This document shows, piece after piece, positions 41,963-50,672 of a DNA stretch of 64,000 bases (positions are counted from its first letter, which is position 1; each line of letters starts with the position of its first letter). The position numbers were made by a program, and so were the translations under genes. Where the stretch lies: positions 4,715,051 to 4,779,050 of the forward strand of contig NZ_CP124862.1 of assembly GCF_030013905.1 (NCBI RefSeq), given 5' to 3'. Origin of the DNA: Petroclostridium sp. X23. GTDB taxonomy: Bacteria > Bacillota > Clostridia > SK-Y3. The notes under the pieces are model-generated. The model had not been told where the DNA came from. It did not search any database and was given only the letters and a program-made list of their open reading frames with translations.

Positions 41963-42793
41963 ATGTTAGATAATATAGGAACTGAATTTATTCTAAATAA
42001 TACTATTGAAACAGCAGATAAACTTAAAAAAGTTAATATTCCTGCAGATACTCGTGTGTATGAAGTTATACGCATTATTGAAAAGGTTCCTCTTTTTCTT
42101 GAAGAGCATTATTTGCGCTTAAAGAAATCATTTGATTTACTTGAAATGGATTTGAACATTTCCTATGAAAAACTTAGGGAGCAAATTCATGTGCTGGTTG
42201 AAGCAAACCAACTGATCAATTGTAATGTAAAAGTCATTGTGTATTTAAAAGAGGAAGTTCAAAGCAGTTTGATATATATCAGTAGAAGCTACTATCCAAG
42301 CAGTGAAGAGATTAAAAATGGTGTGCCGGCTGATCTACTATATTTGGAACGTCAAAATCCAAATATTAAATTAGTAAATGATGATTATAAAAAGATGGTA
42401 AGTGATAAAATACAGCAAAACGATTTATTTGAAGTCTTGCTTGTAAATAATGACGATAAGATCACTGAAGGAAGCAGGTCAAATGCTTTTTTTGTTGAAG
42501 GGAAAAGGGTATTTACTGCTCCCGGTGAATATGTTTTGAAAGGGATCACAAGGCAGTACATTTTAGAAGCATGTAAAAAAGCAGGTGTAGAAGTAGTCGA
42601 AACACTAGTGGATGTTGCTGCGTTGAATACAATTGACGCGGTATTTATCAGTGGAACGTCTATTAAGGTCTTACCAGTTTCCAATATAGGTAAGAAGCGA
42701 TATCCGTCCGGAAGTCACTCTACAGTAAATGCTATAAGCAGCCAATACAACAGTCTGATTGAAAATTATATAAAGACCCATAAATTTGAATGA
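41963..42793 (+). CDS. PLP-dependent class IV aminotransferase
   Basis: 276 residues from the ATG at 41963, which has correct spacing to GAGGTG; earlier in-frame starts at 41942 and 41957 are too close or upstream of it. Fold-IV features are RVYEVIRIIEKVPLFLEEHY, the likely PLP lysine in NIKLVNDDYKK and the conserved ITEGSRSNAFFVEG. The C-terminal FISGTSIKVLPVSNIG is also typical. It may be a branched-chain aminotransferase, D-amino-acid aminotransferase or aminodeoxychorismate lyase; I cannot choose between these. Confidence 0.88.
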   Translation: MLDNIGTEFILNNTIETADKLKKVNIPADTRVYEVIRIIEKVPLFLEEHYLRLKKSFDLLEMDLNISYEKLREQIHVLVEANQLINCNVKVIVYLKEEVQSSLIYISRSYYPSSEEIKNGVPADLLYLERQNPNIKLVNDDYKKMVSDKIQQNDLFEVLLVNNDDKITEGSRSNAFFVEGKRVFTAPGEYVLKGITRQYILEACKKAGVEVVETLVDVAALNTIDAVFISGTSIKVLPVSNIGKKRYPSGSHSTVNAISSQYNSLIENYIKTHKFE

Positions 42794-43303
42794 TTGGTAA
42801 TTAAAAAAATAGATAGTCAACGCAATTATATAAAAGGCATCGGCAAGGGATTTACTTGGTCCGATGCCTGAATTTAAGAGATTGAGCTATAGGGAGGAAA
42901 TTTATCTTTTGTGAAAATATATATTATTAATCAAATAAATGAGATATAAGCATAATTGATTTTTATAACTTTTAAAATTGATCCTATAATATTAATACCA
43001 CATTATCAGGCATATAAACAAAAAATAAAGTTATTTCTTAAGTTTTTTATATAATTAAAGACGCTACATGGAATATATTGCTTAAGTGGGGAGTGGATAG
43101 TGGGGAGAGCTTAAAGGTTCCCACTTAATGATTGCTGATGTAAATTCTTTATTGCAGTTTATATAGATATATAATTGTAATAATACGTCCGATGTGAAGA
43201 TATACTGTCTTACGTATGATGACATAGAGGGGACAATCCTTATAAAACTATTGACTTTTAAACTAAGAGTAGTACAATAATAAGTGGTGTACATAAGTTA
43301 GGG
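42794..43303 (+). other. Intergenic region before the CLC gene
   Basis: About 510 AT-rich bases. A hairpin at 42836-42870 (AGGCATCGG with CCGATGCCT) may end the aminotransferase transcript, although no T tract follows. The short repeats GTGGGGAGTGGATAGTGGGGAG lie at 43085-43108. I see no gene. Confidence 0.5.
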
Positions 43304-44884
43304 GTGTCAGTAGTGAAGGATTGTGAAACTGTAAAGATGATGCAGCATAGACAGCACGCAAAATTAGTGGTGTTTGGTGAAGGGATTTTAGTTGGGATAC
43401 TTGCGGGCTTGATTACTGTATTGTATCGTGTACTTTTACAAACAGTAGAAGGCTGGCGAAAGGGTATATACGGCGAGATATTAAAAGGTAATGGAATATT
43501 AGCGTTTTTGTGGTTTTTATGCTTAATTTTGATTGCCATTGCTTTAGGAAAGCTTGTTACTAAGTTGCCAATGATTAAAGGAAGCGGTATCCCTCAGGTG
43601 AAAGGGGTTCTTATTCATCAATTCACAATGAATTGGTGGAAGGAATTGATCTCAAAATTTTTTGGCGGTGTGGCTGCAATAGGAATGGGATTTTCTTTAG
43701 GAAGGGAAGGTCCTTCAGTTCAAATGGGGGCACATGTAGGACTGGGGATAGGACGGATTTTAAAGCGTCCCAATATTGAGAGGAAATATTTATTAACTGC
43801 AGGTGCCAGTGCCGGGTTGTCCGCTGCGTTTAACGCGCCTTTTGCCGGTATGATCTTTGCATTGGAAGAACTACATAAGAATTTTTCGCCTTTATTACTA
43901 ACATGTGTAATGAGCTCATCTTTGGCCGCGAATTTTGTCAGTTCACATTTTTTAGGTGTTAAGCCATCTTTTGATTTTCACAAAGTATTGCCTATGCCTT
44001 TGCAGGATTACTGGGTACTCATTGGATTAGGTGTCGTTGCGGGAATATTGGGAAAAGCTTTTAATGTATGTATCGTAAACAGTTCACGTTGGTATAAAAT
44101 TATACCGGAGAAATATGCTGTTCTTCGCCCGGTTTTCCCCGCTATCTTAGCCGGCATATTGGGTATTATGCTGCCTGAAGTGCTGGGCGGCGGGCATCCT
44201 TTGGTAGAAAGTTTGAACATATATAGCGTAAGTGTTATTGTATTATTGGTGATTCTAGTAGTGAAATTCGCATTTACAGTGATTTGTTATGGTTCTGGGG
44301 TGCCGGGCGGAATATTTCTGCCTATGCTGGTCATCGGTGCGGTGATTGGAAAAATATACGGAGTTTTTTCTATCAAATTTTTTGGGATTAGCGATGTTTA
44401 TACATTGAATTTTATGATATTGGCCATGGCTGCTTATTTCACCGCCGTAACAAGGGCGCCGATTACAGGAAGCATATTGATTACCGAGATGACCGGTTCA
44501 TTTGATCACTTATTATCTTTAATTATGGTATCAATGGTAGCTTTTATAGTGACGGATCTGCTTAATTCTAAAGCTATCTATGATGTCTTGTTGGAAAACA
44601 TGATGCGTGCTGTCGGAAAAGAACGTTTTGTGGGTGACGGAAGCAAAAAAATATTGCTGGAGATTCCGGTTTCAATCGGTTCTACTTTGGAAAACTGTCT
44701 TGTAAAACATATGGAATGGCCGCAGAATTGCTTAATTGTCGGATTAATCAGAGGAGAAGCGGAAATAATTCCTAATGGCGATACAACGATCTATGCAGGA
44801 GATACTTTATTGATCCTGACGGATGAAGACAGAGCTTTGGATATAAAGCCGGACTTGCTGGAGATGGGGGCGGAAGCGCTGTAA
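43304..44884 (+). CDS. CLC-family chloride transporter/channel with TrkA_C domain
   Basis: 526 residues. About ten membrane helices carry the three anion-site motifs: GSGIPQVKG, GREGPSVQMG (the gating glutamate is kept) and GSGVPGGIFLPML. After about residue 440 a soluble TrkA_C-type domain follows (CLVKHMEWPQNCLIVGLIR). The gating glutamate is compatible with an H+/Cl- antiporter, but a channel cannot be excluded. Either GTG at 43304 or 43313 can be the start. Confidence 0.9.
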   Translation: MSVVKDCETVKMMQHRQHAKLVVFGEGILVGILAGLITVLYRVLLQTVEGWRKGIYGEILKGNGILAFLWFLCLILIAIALGKLVTKLPMIKGSGIPQVKGVLIHQFTMNWWKELISKFFGGVAAIGMGFSLGREGPSVQMGAHVGLGIGRILKRPNIERKYLLTAGASAGLSAAFNAPFAGMIFALEELHKNFSPLLLTCVMSSSLAANFVSSHFLGVKPSFDFHKVLPMPLQDYWVLIGLGVVAGILGKAFNVCIVNSSRWYKIIPEKYAVLRPVFPAILAGILGIMLPEVLGGGHPLVESLNIYSVSVIVLLVILVVKFAFTVICYGSGVPGGIFLPMLVIGAVIGKIYGVFSIKFFGISDVYTLNFMILAMAAYFTAVTRAPITGSILITEMTGSFDHLLSLIMVSMVAFIVTDLLNSKAIYDVLLENMMRAVGKERFVGDGSKKILLEIPVSIGSTLENCLVKHMEWPQNCLIVGLIRGEAEIIPNGDTTIYAGDTLLILTDEDRALDIKPDLLEMGAEAL

Positions 44885-44916
44885 ATCAATATTATGAATA
44901 TATATGTTCTGTGTTT

Positions 44917-44982
44917 ATGATTATATTCGGCGGGTATAGAATGAAACAGTTGTGCAAATTCTATACCTGTGAATATAATCAT
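44917..44982. other. Long hairpin upstream of the DUF2238-like gene
   Basis: ATGATTATATTC pairs perfectly with GAATATAATCAT, and GTATAGAAT with ATTCTATAC inside, giving about 21 pairs with small bulges. No T tract follows. It ends 20 bp before the next start codon, so it could act on translation, or be a short mobile element. Confidence 0.65.
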
Positions 44983-45002
44983 GAGAGAGGACAGTAAAAC
45001 AA

Positions 45003-45557
45003 ATGAAGGAAAAGGACCGCGCCAGACTATTATTAATAGTATTCTCTATCATCCATATTGCTACCGTTATTGGGTTTGTGATACGAAAAGATCGTTTTTT
45101 CGCATATAATGGAGTGGCCGTTTATATAATCTATCTTCTATTTGTCTTATATGAAAAGAAAAGAGGCATACTGCTGGAGAATCATATACGGGCTATGATC
45201 ATAGTTGTAATAATAGCGCATAGTATTCTAGGGCAGTATCTTGATCTATATCACCGTTCGAAGTATTTTGATAGTCTGCTGCATATTACAGGTACGTTTT
45301 CATTCTCTTTGTTTTACTTTTCTATTATTAACAAAACCCTCCAACCTTGTTACTATTCAAATCTCTTTGTGTTTATTTTTATAGTATCTATCGGAATAAG
45401 CGCGGGAACATTGTTTGAAATCATTGAATTTTTGCTGGACAGTATTTTTAACTCCAACAATCAGCATGGATTAGTAGATACGGACCTGGATATGGTAATG
45501 AATGTAGTGGGAGCAGTTTGTGCAGGAGGTTATGTGCCTTTCTGCAAACAAAAATAA
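45003..45557 (+). CDS. DUF2238-like integral membrane protein
   Basis: 184 residues with five or six hydrophobic segments. The motifs FDSLLHITGTFSFSLFYFS, GTLFEIIEFLLDS and GLVDTDLDMVMNVVGA match the acidic and histidine motifs of DUF2238/YjdF-type membrane proteins, whose role is unknown. Start behind GAGAGGACAG. The gene ends at a terminator shared with the opposite-strand pair. Confidence 0.65.
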   Translation: MKEKDRARLLLIVFSIIHIATVIGFVIRKDRFFAYNGVAVYIIYLLFVLYEKKRGILLENHIRAMIIVVIIAHSILGQYLDLYHRSKYFDSLLHITGTFSFSLFYFSIINKTLQPCYYSNLFVFIFIVSIGISAGTLFEIIEFLLDSIFNSNNQHGLVDTDLDMVMNVVGAVCAGGYVPFCKQK

Positions 45558-45591
45558 AGCTGTAGGATTATGACTACAGCTTTATTTTTGT
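45553..45591. terminator. Bidirectional terminator
   Basis: AATAAAGCTGTAG pairs with CTACAGCTTTATT around GATTATGA, followed by TTTTGTTTTG. It separates convergent genes. Confidence 0.82.
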
Positions 45592-45595
45592 TTTG

Positions 45596-46537
45596 TTATT
45601 GTTCAAAGACATCCAGAGAGTCTTTGAGATAATTATCGATAAGGTTTTGTATATTCGGATCTTTTAAGATAACGGCAATTTCAATTCTTCGGTTTTGTGC
45701 CCAGGCTTCTTCAGTATTACCGGTAGCAACAGGCCGGTATTCCGAATAACCGGTTGCCGCAAAATATTCGCCATACCTATTTGCTAACGTAGGATTGGAT
45801 TTCATCAGATAGTCTACCACTGCAGTAGCTCTATCGGTAGACAGTTTTCGGTTAGGTTCCAAATATGGCCGTTTATCTGTATGTCCCTGAATTTCTATGG
45901 CGTCAATATATTTTCTTACATTCTTATCATTAAGTACTGCTTCGAAAGACTTTGCCAGTTCATTCAGTACTTTCTTGCCTTCGGTTTTAATAGTAGTGGA
46001 ATCCGGGTCAAATACAATGCTGTTGCTTAGACGGATATTTCCGTTCTCTCCGATTGTGACCAATGGTTTTCCTGTATCATCTGTTTTGCCCAGTTCATCT
46101 TCTATGGACTCTTTTACCTTCTTTAATACATCTAATCTCAATACTGCGATACTTCGAAGTTCTGCTCTAAGATTACCTAATTCTCTATTGCTTGCCGCGA
46201 TGATATCCTTTTGTTCTTCGATTTTTTGCTCTGAGATCTGAAGTGCGATTTCGCCTTGTTTTACTTCAGCTTTGATATCTTCCAGGCGGTCTTCAAGTAG
46301 TCTAAGATTGTTTTCTGCATGTTTGATTTCCATATTTGAAGTTTCCAGCTTTTTTTCAGTATCCATCAACTGCTGCTTTGCGTATTCAAGGTTATTTCCG
46401 GTAATGATGTTTTGTATGTATGCAAGCAGCATAAGAAAAAACAAAATCAGCGCGATGGTCGAGATCATATCGGTAAAAGAAGGCCAAAAGTTTTGTGCTT
46501 CACTGCTTTGTCTGAAATGTCTCCTTCTTATTTTCAT
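45596..46537 (-). CDS. MotB/OmpA-type protein (ZorB-like)
   Basis: 313 residues. A cytoplasmic start is followed by one membrane helix (about 20-45), with a conserved aspartate in SFTDMISTIALILFF that could bind the driving ion as in MotB. A long coiled coil (about 55-150) follows, then an OmpA-type peptidoglycan-binding domain with EIQGHTDKRPYLEPNRKLS and ATAVVDYLM. It is the second gene of a unit with a MotA-like partner. MotAB, TolQR and ZorAB share this pattern; no Zorya effector genes are adjacent. Confidence 0.85.
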   Translation of the reverse strand: MKIRRRHFRQSSEAQNFWPSFTDMISTIALILFFLMLLAYIQNIITGNNLEYAKQQLMDTEKKLETSNMEIKHAENNLRLLEDRLEDIKAEVKQGEIALQISEQKIEEQKDIIAASNRELGNLRAELRSIAVLRLDVLKKVKESIEDELGKTDDTGKPLVTIGENGNIRLSNSIVFDPDSTTIKTEGKKVLNELAKSFEAVLNDKNVRKYIDAIEIQGHTDKRPYLEPNRKLSTDRATAVVDYLMKSNPTLANRYGEYFAATGYSEYRPVATGNTEEAWAQNRRIEIAVILKDPNIQNLIDNYLKDSLDVFEQ

Positions 46538-46583
46538 TAGTACCCTCCTGATTCTTTTCCGTTGTTCGGTTTGGTTTCATCAT

Positions 46584-47546
46584 TTAACCCTGCTTGTTTG
46601 AAAAAACTTTTGCAGCGGCTTTCATATCTGATGTAAAATCAGCAAAGGTGACGTTCATTCTCTCTATATTCGTTCTTAGCTCATAATTAAATTGCGAAAA
46701 ATCACGGGTATTCTCAACAAAAGTTGAGATGGATTTATCAAATTGCTGAACGGTTTTTAATATGGCTAAGGAAGTACTTTCCATTTCTCTAGCGGCAGCG
46801 GAAAGATTATCGGTAAGGCTGTTTGTGATTATTTTGTAATTATCATCCATCTTAGCAGTATATTGCCCGAAAATATTTTCTAACGACTCTACCAATGCAC
46901 GATAATCATCTTGTTTGTTGTTAATAAAGTCTAGAGAAACCGTATTGTCCAGAAATTCTTCTATTTCTATCATCAGTGTTTCGCGTTTTTCTTCAATGTT
47001 GATAGCGATATTCACGATGGTAATGAGGATAGAACCTGCTATTCCGAAAAGTGAAGTGATAAAAGCCACCGACATTCCTTTTAATGATGCAATAAGTCCG
47101 TTAACAATAGTATCCATAGAGTCCAATGCGGCAATGTTATTTCCATTTGTCAGCAATTCGCCCAGCTTATCGATAGAAAGCGTTAAGCCGTAGAAGGTTC
47201 CCAGTAGACCAAGGATGATCATAAGTGAAATAGAATGCTTTACAAATCGTTCACCCAGCAGTAGAAAACGATGTTCTTGGGCGAAGTGCTTTTCAATAAT
47301 TGCTTGTGTATTGATCTCCTCCAAATTCTTTTTTGCCGATGCGATATAGTTTTTCACAATAAGTGTTAACACCTTTGATTCAAATTTATCTTCACCGGTT
47401 TCTTTTCCTGCGGAAAAATCCTTATAAATCTTGTGATATTTATTGCGGATAATGATAGCTAATGTAACTGCTGCAATAAAGATTGTACTAATTGTAACGA
47501 TAATGACAATTGCAAAAGGACTTAGCTGGTTAGTTAGTGCATTCAA
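46584..47546 (-). CDS. MotA/TolQ/ExbB-type proton-channel protein (ZorA-like)
   Basis: 320 residues. A first membrane helix at about 10-33 is followed by a cytoplasmic stretch and a MotA/ExbB core with two helices (about 105-125 and 155-180), including GLLGTFYGLTLSID and KGMSVAFITSLFGIAGS. The last 120 residues are a coiled tail. It would form the ring around the MotB-like protein encoded 46 bp downstream. Length is shorter than typical ZorA, so a general stator-type complex is as likely. Confidence 0.85.
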   Translation of the reverse strand: MNALTNQLSPFAIVIIVTISTIFIAAVTLAIIIRNKYHKIYKDFSAGKETGEDKFESKVLTLIVKNYIASAKKNLEEINTQAIIEKHFAQEHRFLLLGERFVKHSISLMIILGLLGTFYGLTLSIDKLGELLTNGNNIAALDSMDTIVNGLIASLKGMSVAFITSLFGIAGSILITIVNIAINIEEKRETLMIEIEEFLDNTVSLDFINNKQDDYRALVESLENIFGQYTAKMDDNYKIITNSLTDNLSAAAREMESTSLAILKTVQQFDKSISTFVENTRDFSQFNYELRTNIERMNVTFADFTSDMKAAAKVFSNKQG

Positions 47547-47880
47547 AATAATTCCCCCTTAAATTAATCATATGTGTTTTTGCTGTATAATACTTTAGAC
47601 AGCATTTAAGTAAATTTGTTCCCGTTTTTGCGGCTTTTTAGGTTTTATTTTACAAATATAATTTAATTATACCATATAAATTAGCGGTAAAAACATTTTT
47701 GTGGATTAAGATGTAAAAGACTTTTTTGGCTTAGAATAATATATGATTCATGGGGTTGAAAGAATAAAAATGAACTTAATTGTGAAAATAAACAAAAAAA
47801 TATAAAAAAAAGAAGGAATTTTATAATAAATGTAGAATATATATTATATAAGTTAAAAATTTATATTTGGGGGAATGTGT
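47547..47880. other. Divergent intergenic region
   Basis: About 330 AT-rich bases between the MotA-like gene (leftward) and the small peptide gene (rightward). It contains the sigma-H-like promoter at 47812-47838. GGGGGAA at 47557-47563 on the plus strand is complementary to no obvious site; no gene is visible. Confidence 0.5.
47812..47838 (+). promoter_or_regulatory. Sigma-H-like promoter of the small peptide gene
   Basis: GAAGGAATT, 11-bp spacer, GTAGAAT. Same form and spacing as at 21839-21865 and an exact match to RnAGGAWWW-N11/12-RnnGAAT. Confidence 0.65.
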
Positions 47881-48024
47881 GTGTCAAAGCCACGAATCAA
47901 GAAGTCAGTTACTATTTTTGTATTATTGGCATGCTTTATTTCTATGCTGGCAGCGTATAAAGTACTATGGTCACCACAGAACCTACCCAATGGCAACATT
48001 ACAATGCAGGAGACATCGTTGTAA
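47881..48024 (+). CDS. Small secreted or membrane peptide (47 residues)
   Basis: The GTG at 47881 lies 7 bp behind TTGGGGG; an ATG at 47875 is too close to it. The peptide has a basic start (VSKPRIKKS), a hydrophobic segment TIFVLLACFISMLAAYKVLW and a polar tail rich in Asn, Pro, Gln and Thr. That is the layout of a signal peptide plus a short exported tail, or of a single-pass membrane peptide. It has its own promoter and terminator. Phr-type signalling precursors have the same size and often a sigma-H promoter, but no Rap-like partner is seen here. Confidence 0.62.
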   Translation: MSKPRIKKSVTIFVLLACFISMLAAYKVLWSPQNLPNGNITMQETSL

Positions 48025-48035
48025 ATATTATCATA

Positions 48036-48079
48036 AGATATAAAAAGAGTACATAGATCTATGTACTCTTTTTATATCT
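48036..48079. terminator. Bidirectional terminator, perfect palindrome
   Basis: AGATATAAAAAGAGTACAT pairs with its exact inverse around AGATCT. It ends both the small peptide gene and nadE; it includes the nadE stop codon. Confidence 0.88.
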
Positions 48080-50015
48080 ATAAATCTTCAACTTCATCCA
48101 TCCATAGTCTATAACTTGCATCGCTTGGCATACGCCAGTCACCTCTGGGGGATAAGTTGATGGAACCTACCTTGGGACCGTCCGGAAGACAGGAGCGTTT
48201 AAACTGTTGCGTGAAAAACCGCCGGTAAAATATTTTTAGCCATTTTTTGATGACTTCGGCAGGATATTTACCGCTAAAAGCGGTTTGCGCTAGGAAATAT
48301 ATCTTAGCGGGCCTGAATCCAAACCTTACTAAGTTATAGAGAAAAAAATCATGCAACTCGTAAGGTCCTACGATATCTTCGGTTTTTTGATCTATCTCGC
48401 CTTTGTCATTGGCAGGCAGCAGCTCAGGGCTTACAGGGGTATCAAGAATATCCAATAATGTATTTTTAGAACGCTCATTAACAAGGTTCTCAGCTACCCA
48501 TTTCACCAAAAAGCGAACCAATGTTTTGGGAACGCCGGAATTTACCGCGTACATGGACATATGATCTCCGTTATAGGTTGCCCATCCCAAAGCTAGTTCC
48601 GATAAATCACCGGTACCTATGACAAGGCCGTTTTCCTTGTTAGCAATATCCATAAGAATCTGAGTTCTTTCACGGGCCTGCGTATTTTCATAGGTGACAT
48701 CATGCTTTTCGGGGTTATGTTCAATATCCTTAAAGTGCTGCATGCACGCATCTTTTATGTTTATTTCTTTAATGGTTACTCCCAAGGATTTCATTAAGTC
48801 AAGTGCATTATTATAGGTTCTTCCTGTAGTACCAAAGCCGGGCATGGTGATCCCTATGATATTCTTACGAGGCATATTTAAAGCATCGAAGGTTCTTACC
48901 GCTACCAAAAGTGCAAGGGTCGAATCCAGGCCACCGGAGATTCCTATGACGGCACATTTGGATCCTGTATGGCTAATACGCTTTAACAAGCCGCTGACCT
49001 GTATGGAGAATATCTCTTCGCAGCGTTGATCTCTTTCCAAGTCATTTTGAGGTACGAACGGATATGGATCCACTGTCCTGAGTATATGAGTAAAAGTCGA
49101 TTTTTTTAAGCGAAACGGAATATATTGATAATGCTTATTTAAGTTGTCATGGCTGCCCATCAAGCCCATAAAGCTGGTGGATTTTTGACGGTCGGCATTT
49201 AAACGGTCAACATCAATTTCACTGATGATGAGCTGTTCTTCTTGGCTAAACCGTTGAGATTCCGCTAAGGCACTCCCGTTTTCAGTGATTAACGCATGAC
49301 CGGCAAATACCACATCGGTAGTAGATTCCCCTCCGCCTGCTGAAACATATATATATCCTGACATACATCGGGCTGACTGCTGCATCACAAGTGATTTTCT
49401 GTATTCATTCTTACCGATTACTTCATTGCTGGCGGACAAATTAAATATAATATTGGCGCCGTGCAGGCAGTGAAAGCTGCTGGGGGGGATAGGTACCCAC
49501 AAGTCTTCACAGACATCTATGCCGAAGCAAACATCTCTATCTTTAAAAAGAATATTCGTATGAAAGGGCACAACTTGGTTACATAGACAAATAGAATCGC
49601 TTACAGCATTTGCCGAAGAAGCAAACCAACGTTTTTCATAGAACTCACTGTAATTCGGTATATAAGTCTTTGGAATGGCAGCTAGAATTTTGCCGCCTTG
49701 TAACACAACAACGCAGTTAAAAAGCTGGTTGTCGGCTTTTACAGGTATACCAACCATAATCACGATTTCGGTGTTATGCGTAATATCCAGTATTTCTTTC
49801 AGCTGGTCTTCGGCTGTTTCTATAAGCAGCTGCTGATGAAACAAATCCCCGCATGTATATCCTGTAATGGAGAGCTCAGGGAAAGCAATCATTTGCACAT
49901 CATTTTTTACAGCTTCATTGATAAGATAAATAATTCTTTTTGTATTATATTTACAATCTGCAACTTTTAAATGCGGCACGGCAGCTGCCACTCGAATATA
50001 TCCTAAATCCATCAT
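48078..50015 (-). CDS. nadE: Glutamine-dependent NAD+ synthetase
   Basis: 645 residues from the ATG at 50015; GGGAG lies 5 bp upstream, so the annotated-looking ATG at 50027 is inside or before the ribosome site and unlikely. The N-terminal nitrilase domain supplies ammonia: Glu in FPELSIT, Lys in PKTYIPNY and Cys in FGIDVCEDLW. The C-terminal synthetase has the ATP loop GISGGLDSTLALL and TGDLSELALGW. It makes NAD+ from deamido-NAD+, ATP and glutamine. Confidence 0.96.
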   Translation of the reverse strand: MMDLGYIRVAAAVPHLKVADCKYNTKRIIYLINEAVKNDVQMIAFPELSITGYTCGDLFHQQLLIETAEDQLKEILDITHNTEIVIMVGIPVKADNQLFNCVVVLQGGKILAAIPKTYIPNYSEFYEKRWFASSANAVSDSICLCNQVVPFHTNILFKDRDVCFGIDVCEDLWVPIPPSSFHCLHGANIIFNLSASNEVIGKNEYRKSLVMQQSARCMSGYIYVSAGGGESTTDVVFAGHALITENGSALAESQRFSQEEQLIISEIDVDRLNADRQKSTSFMGLMGSHDNLNKHYQYIPFRLKKSTFTHILRTVDPYPFVPQNDLERDQRCEEIFSIQVSGLLKRISHTGSKCAVIGISGGLDSTLALLVAVRTFDALNMPRKNIIGITMPGFGTTGRTYNNALDLMKSLGVTIKEINIKDACMQHFKDIEHNPEKHDVTYENTQARERTQILMDIANKENGLVIGTGDLSELALGWATYNGDHMSMYAVNSGVPKTLVRFLVKWVAENLVNERSKNTLLDILDTPVSPELLPANDKGEIDQKTEDIVGPYELHDFFLYNLVRFGFRPAKIYFLAQTAFSGKYPAEVIKKWLKIFYRRFFTQQFKRSCLPDGPKVGSINLSPRGDWRMPSDASYRLWMDEVEDL

Positions 50016-50244
50016 ATCAACTCCCATAGTTTCTAACTTCCAATTTCTTTACCATATATGATACCACATATTATTTTTAACAACTATAAAATAATTATAA
50101 AAAGCCCTAATTATTTATAAGATAGTGAGTGACCACTAAAAAAAGCTGTGGTTATAAAATCTGTGAACTGTGAACTACCTGTTAAACTTCTCCATGCAAG
50201 TAATATCATTATTTGGTTATCATAATTTGTAGGAGGGATTTTTT

Positions 50245-50574
50245 ATGACTAGTGCAGAAAAGGGCAATTTATTTTCGGTGTTTACAGATGTAGAAAGGCT
50301 GGAAGATGAAAAAAATAGGATGAGCAACACTTTTACCGATATGATTAAAAACGAGATAGATGCTACCGACGAGCAAGAGGTATATAATAATTTGCGCAAT
50401 ATGATTTACAAATATAAAGATGATGGTTTAGCACTGACTGTAATGGAAGAGATGTCGGAGGCATTAACCAACGGCGCGAAACTTTCAGAGATTCTTTTAA
50501 TAGCAGCAGATGAAATTCAGCTTGATACACCCGTTAATACATTGGATCTGGATCAATTTAACAAATATGAATAG
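50245..50574 (+). CDS. Small acidic protein of unknown function
   Basis: 109 residues, acidic and probably all helical, with no signal peptide. I do not recognise a family. It has a good ribosome site (GGAGGG) and normal codon use, so I regard it as real. A short helical core EVYNNLRNMIYKYKDDGLAL is the only notable segment. It lies alone between nadE (opposite strand) and the PHP gene. Confidence 0.65.
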   Translation: MTSAEKGNLFSVFTDVERLEDEKNRMSNTFTDMIKNEIDATDEQEVYNNLRNMIYKYKDDGLALTVMEEMSEALTNGAKLSEILLIAADEIQLDTPVNTLDLDQFNKYE

Positions 50575-50672
50575 TAAATTTAATATAATTTTAATATTTT
50601 ATTTACAATAAAGTGGTAATATAATATTGACAAAATGTATTTTAATGTATCAAAATTTAAAGGGGAATCACA

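Noticed and set aside
45596..47546. Complete Zorya defence system
   Set aside because: Only the MotA/MotB-like pair is present. The downstream side is a convergent membrane gene and the upstream side a small peptide gene, with no ZorC, ZorD or ZorE candidate.
47881..48024. Complete Rap-Phr signalling pair
   Set aside because: No gene with a Rap-type TPR protein lies beside the small peptide gene; only the peptide and its promoter type are suggestive.
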